DNA from: Eublepharis macularius
Taxonomy: Eukaryota > Chordata > Lepidosauria > Squamata > Eublepharidae
Assembly: GCF_028583425.1 (NCBI RefSeq)
Contig: NC_072805.1
Location: 15,448,001-15,512,000, forward strand
Length of the DNA: 64,000 nucleotides
Direction: 5' to 3'
A program made the translations under genes and the position numbers. The notes beneath the pieces were generated by a model. The model was given only the letters and a program-made list of their open reading frames with translations. It had not been told where the DNA came from and searched no databases. Below are positions 60,719-64,000 of the stretch, piece by piece; position 1 is the first letter of the stretch, and each line of letters starts with the position of its first letter.

Positions 60719-60946
60719 GGGTTGCCAGCTCCAAGTTGGGAAATTCCTGGAGATCTGGGGGGTGAAACCTGGAGAAACCTGGAGAAAGTGGGGTTTGGGG
60801 AGGGAAATGACCTTGGCATGGCATAATTCCATAGAGTCCACCTCCCAAAGCAGCCATTTTCTCCAGGTGAACTGATCTCTGTGGCCTGGAGACCACTTGT
60901 AATTCCGGGAGATCTCCAGCCAGTACCTGGAAGCTGGCAACCCTAT
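60719..60946 (+). mobile_element. GTTGCC-type non-autonomous transposon, complete copy
   Basis: Starts AGGGTTGCCAGCTCC and ends AGCTGGCAACCCT, clean inverted repeats. TTGGACT is found just before the left end and 3 nt after the right end, marking insertion into a fold-back family 2 arm; an 8-bp hAT-type duplication with one mismatch is possible. The 228-bp, non-coding copy is the best reference for the family in this window. Confidence 0.8.
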
Positions 60947-61099
60947 CTTGGACTCTTCCTCAGAATTTGGTATTACGAAAGTTGTACTGTGAAATCTTTT
61001 ATAATTTGTACCAGGGAAAAAAGGAAGGGAAAATCATGTTTGTATGTAGAAAGGTTTATAAAAAAATAAAAACCTATTTTCTCCAAAATCTATTTTCTC

Positions 61100-62000
61100 G
61101 CTCAGATTTCTTTCGCCTCAAAGACTTTCCCTCACAGACCGCCCTCCAAGCCCCGCCCCCCGGGCCTCGCGCGCCCCTCCTTTCCCGCCACCTCCCGCCT
61201 GTCACTCCGCGGCCGAGCCCCGCCCCTCGGCCCTCTTAGGCCCCTCCCTCCTCGGCGCCCGGCTGAGGAGAAGCTGCCGCCGCTGCCGCCGTTTCCGGAG
61301 CGCAGCAGTCAACCGTCCGTGCACGGGCCGAGCCAGGGAGAGGCGGCACGGGCCTCGCTGCGGAGTCTGGCCTGGCTGGGCGGGCTTGGCAGGTGAGCGG
61401 AGCCGCCGGGGGCCTGGAGCTCCCTCAGCGCGAGCCGCCTGGGCGAAGAAGATGGGCGTCTTGTGAGGGAGGAGGCGCGACGGCCACTCCGCGGGGAGGG
61501 AGGGGGCGAGTCTGAGGGGGGAAGGCCGCCGCCTGAAGGGGGGGGGGAGGCCGGGGCCTGCTGAGGCGCCCCTGCAGAGGGGAAGCTGCCGAGGCCCCGC
61601 TGCTGGGGGAGGGGGGGGGCGGCAGAGGGCGTGTGAGGCGCCCCCTGCCCTGCATTTTTTTCTCCTTTAAGGTGGGCAAATTCCGAGTGCGGCTGTGGGC
61701 CGGACTGCGCTTGCGCGAATTCCAATGCATCTTCCTGCTAAATAGTGACCGAGCCTCGGAAAGGCTCCGTGGGGCTGGCGGCCGGGGTGCCTCCCGCGGG
61801 GTGCCTGTGAGTGAGGACGGGCGGCTGTGTCGGGGCAGGGAGGGCGGGTTGGCGTTGGGGAGGAGGAGGAGGCCTGCTGTCGCTCTCCAGGGAGCGAGTC
61901 TCCCCGAGCGAAACGGAGCGAGAGAGGAAAACATGACACCGCGACACGCAGGGTGGGAGGAGGTGTAGGGATTCCTGGCTTGGGTGGACGCGCTCGCTGG
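61100..62000 (+). promoter_or_regulatory. GARRE1: CpG island promoter of the downstream gene (probably GARRE1)
   Basis: GC- and CpG-rich sequence with GCCCCGCCCC-type Sp1 sites (about 61152 and 61216) and an ETS-like TTTCCGGAG at about 61291. There is no TATA box. Identity is inferred from gene order: in mammals and birds LSM14A is followed, in the same direction, by GARRE1 (KIAA0355). No GARRE1 protein sequence is visible in the window. Confidence 0.7.
61260..61392 (+). other. GARRE1: Probable non-coding first exon of GARRE1
   Basis: GC-rich sequence with a run of CCGCCGCTGCCGCCG and no start codon in a long frame, ending in GGCTTGGCAG before the consensus donor GTGAGCGG at 61393. This is the strongest donor in the island. 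The 5' edge is a guess; the gene assignment is by synteny only. Confidence 0.5.
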
Positions 62001-64000
62001 CGGGTGACAGGCAGTGGCTTTATAGTTGGGTTTCTTGGAGAGGGGTGGGGGGAGAGTAGGAAAGCGGGATGTCTTTGCAGGCTGAAGATCAGGACTAGCC
62101 TTTCCCTCCGTGCCCCTGTGGGTAGCCCTCTCCCCACTCTTTCAAGGCAGGGCTCTCTGAGAGGCTGCAATCCGGGTTCTTGATTTGTAGGAATAGTTCT
62201 GCAAAAAAGTAGAAAACTTGAATATCCATCAAGATGGGTAGCCTTGTTTGTCTGTCTGTAGCAGTAGAAAAGAGCAAGAGTCCAGTTGTACCTATAAGAC
62301 TAACAAAATTTGTGGTAGGGTAGAAGCTTTTGTGAGTCACAGCTCACTTCTTCAGAAGTGCATATATGAAGAAGTGAGCTGAAAGCTCCTACCCTACCAT
62401 AGATTTTGCTAGCCTTACAGGTACTACTGGACTCTTGCTCTTTTCTGTTGAATGTCCACGTTTATGAGTTGTAATAATTCTGGAAAGGGTAACTAGGGAT
62501 GATGTTAAAGTATGCATGCTCAGAACATCGAAGGAGGGTAGGAGTGATTACCCTGCAAAGTGTTTCCCTGTGTATTTCTGGGGGTAACGATCACTTTACT
62601 TATGAAAGCAGAGTTCTCATGTGGTGAGATTGTATTCAATGCATGTTTGTAGTCTGGAGGAGTAGCTGCATTATTTAAAAAATGGATCCTGTGAATACCC
62701 TTGAACTGATGGATGTTTGGGAGGGAGGTGAGGATTATGCTGTTACTGGGTAGTTTGGGTAGCTTTTGAAATAGAGCTTATTTCAAGAGGTTTTGAGTTT
62801 AGAGGCTTTTCAGTGGCATCTCATTTTAATACTCCAGGTGACTAGTGGTTTTATCATTTGAGACGTGACTGTGTGGTGTGAGCTTTTTGTTTAAATGGTA
62901 AAAGATTTATTTTTAATCTAATCACAAAGATATGGGCCAGTAAAAGAGTTTTCAGTTAACTCTTTTAGTGCCTCTGTTTTAAAGAAATCTAGCATTAGTA
63001 AAAGTAGAACTTCTTGTTTCAAATCCAGAACGAGCCTTATTGCTAAGTTAAAAGTTTGGTTGCCGTACCTTCACAGCTTTCAGAATTTCATGAATTTACA
63101 TGAAATCTTTGTTGTTTTCTGTTCCCTTCTAATTGTGAGGTTTATTTGTAATTTAAAAAAAGAATTTTAGATATTAGGTAGCTCCTTAATATTTGAGTCT
63201 TGCCATTGTATTTGAAGATTTACCCCCCTCTGCTGAATTTTGAACAGTGCATTATACTATAGCAGTTAAATATTTAATCTGATGTTATTTAGTGAAATTA
63301 TTAAATCTTTGATTTATGCGCTCTTTTATAACAGTACGCCTTTTTCCCTCATGGAAGTAATAGTGGGAGAACTACACTTCTGTATGTATTTTCAATACAA
63401 AAACCTCTTGAATGTTAACTGTGACCACAGTCCTTATTAGTTTTATAGGTTTGTTGTGTGTTATCATTTTGATAATGCTTTAAATGTCTTGAGTGCTAAC
63501 CCCCTCCCAAAAAAGCCTGTGTATTCAGTTTAAACTAATTTGGTCCCCCCCCCCTTTTTATGGGTAAACTTTTGGTTCAGTGCAGAATGTTGCAGAAATT
63601 AGGGTTAGTCTTCAGAATGGGGACTTGATTATGTAAGTTCTAGTAAATTCCTAGTATTAAATTAACCAACATAGCCTATATTAAGAAACATCAAGAATTT
63701 GTTTGTGACGATCATTTTTAAAAATAGCTTGCTCATTACTGTCCCTCCTCGTATTGTTTGTGTGTGTTCTGCTCCCTTAGTTTGTATTTTTCACTTAGGT
63801 CAGCGACCCAGCTATCTCTAGTTTCATGGTAATCAGTTTTCTGATTCTGACTGGAATGTATATCACTCTGTGCACTTACAGTGTTGTCTTTTCTGTAGTA
63901 GTTCTTGCCTTCTGAAAAAGCAGAGTATTTCATAGGAACAAAGACACTGACAGCTTGATCCTAAAATGCATAAGCTACTATAGTGCATCTTATTTCAGAG
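61393..64000 (+). other. GARRE1: Probable first intron of GARRE1, continuing past the window
   Basis: After the CpG island the DNA becomes AT-rich. Apart from a fold-back element (62229-62447), I see no exon, RNA gene or repeat up to 64000. Confidence 0.5.
62229..62447 (+). mobile_element. Fold-back repeat, family 2 (long-arm subtype)
   Basis: The head 62229-62261 (33 nt, containing GGTAGCCTTGTTTGTCTGTC) is followed by arms 62262-62355 and 62368-62447 that pair with some mismatches around a 12-nt loop. Direct repeats TTGAATATCCA (62218-62228) and TTGAATGTCCA (62448-62458) flank it exactly, with one mismatch. It lies in the presumed first intron of GARRE1. Confidence 0.75.

Noticed and set aside
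61309-62170. Minus-strand Pro/Ser-rich frames of 138-169 codons in the second CpG island
   Set aside because: They are shadows of a GC-rich island without splice signals or domain; no antisense gene is known here.
1-64000. CRISPR arrays, bacterial operons or phage genes
   Set aside because: The sequence is vertebrate; the tandem arrays seen are a minisatellite, a microsatellite and a degenerate AT array.

Overview
The window is vertebrate nuclear DNA, most likely from a squamate reptile (a lizard, possibly a gecko). The evidence is one host gene with GT-AG introns whose protein is clearly LSM14A, together with a repeat mix typical of squamates: Sauria-type and other tRNA-derived SINEs, RTE-BovB, L1 and L2-clade LINEs, many small non-autonomous hAT-like transposons with 8-bp target duplications, and a Helitron with the squamate/bat-type 5' end. 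I cannot name the species from sequence alone.

Layout. 1-16.7 kb is gene-free upstream DNA packed with transposon fossils. It includes two 5'-truncated L1 copies, nested hAT-like elements, a perfect 80-bp palindrome near 5.9 kb, and an RTE-BovB fragment (14.5-16.6 kb) carrying three separate nested insertions. 16.7-17.35 kb is a CpG-rich promoter with a TCTCGCGAGA motif and a YY1-like pair. 17.1-44.8 kb is LSM14A on the + strand: ten coding exons (1371 nt including stop, 456 residues), nine introns with canonical splice sites, and a 3' UTR with three AATAAA signals. 44.8-61.1 kb is intergenic, holding SINEs, a large decayed L2-clade LINE (57.2-60.2 kb), a TATC microsatellite and several nested insertions. 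61.1-62.0 kb is a second CpG island with a probable non-coding first exon and a good GTGAGC donor, also on the + strand. From conserved amniote gene order (LSM14A followed by GARRE1/KIAA0355) I infer this is the start of GARRE1, most of which lies beyond the window.

How it fits together. LSM14A is an RNA-binding P-body protein. Its LSm, DFDF, FFD, TFG and RGG parts are spread over exons 1-2, 7, 8 and 9, and all splice phases agree. The rest of the window is shaped by mobile DNA. The most unusual structural signal is five palindromic insertions, from two unrelated repeat families, that share one design: a 33-41 nt unpaired head, a long hairpin, an abrupt end and flanking direct repeats of 7-16 bp. 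In two of them both arms carry the same copy-specific variants, as expected if one arm was copied from the other.
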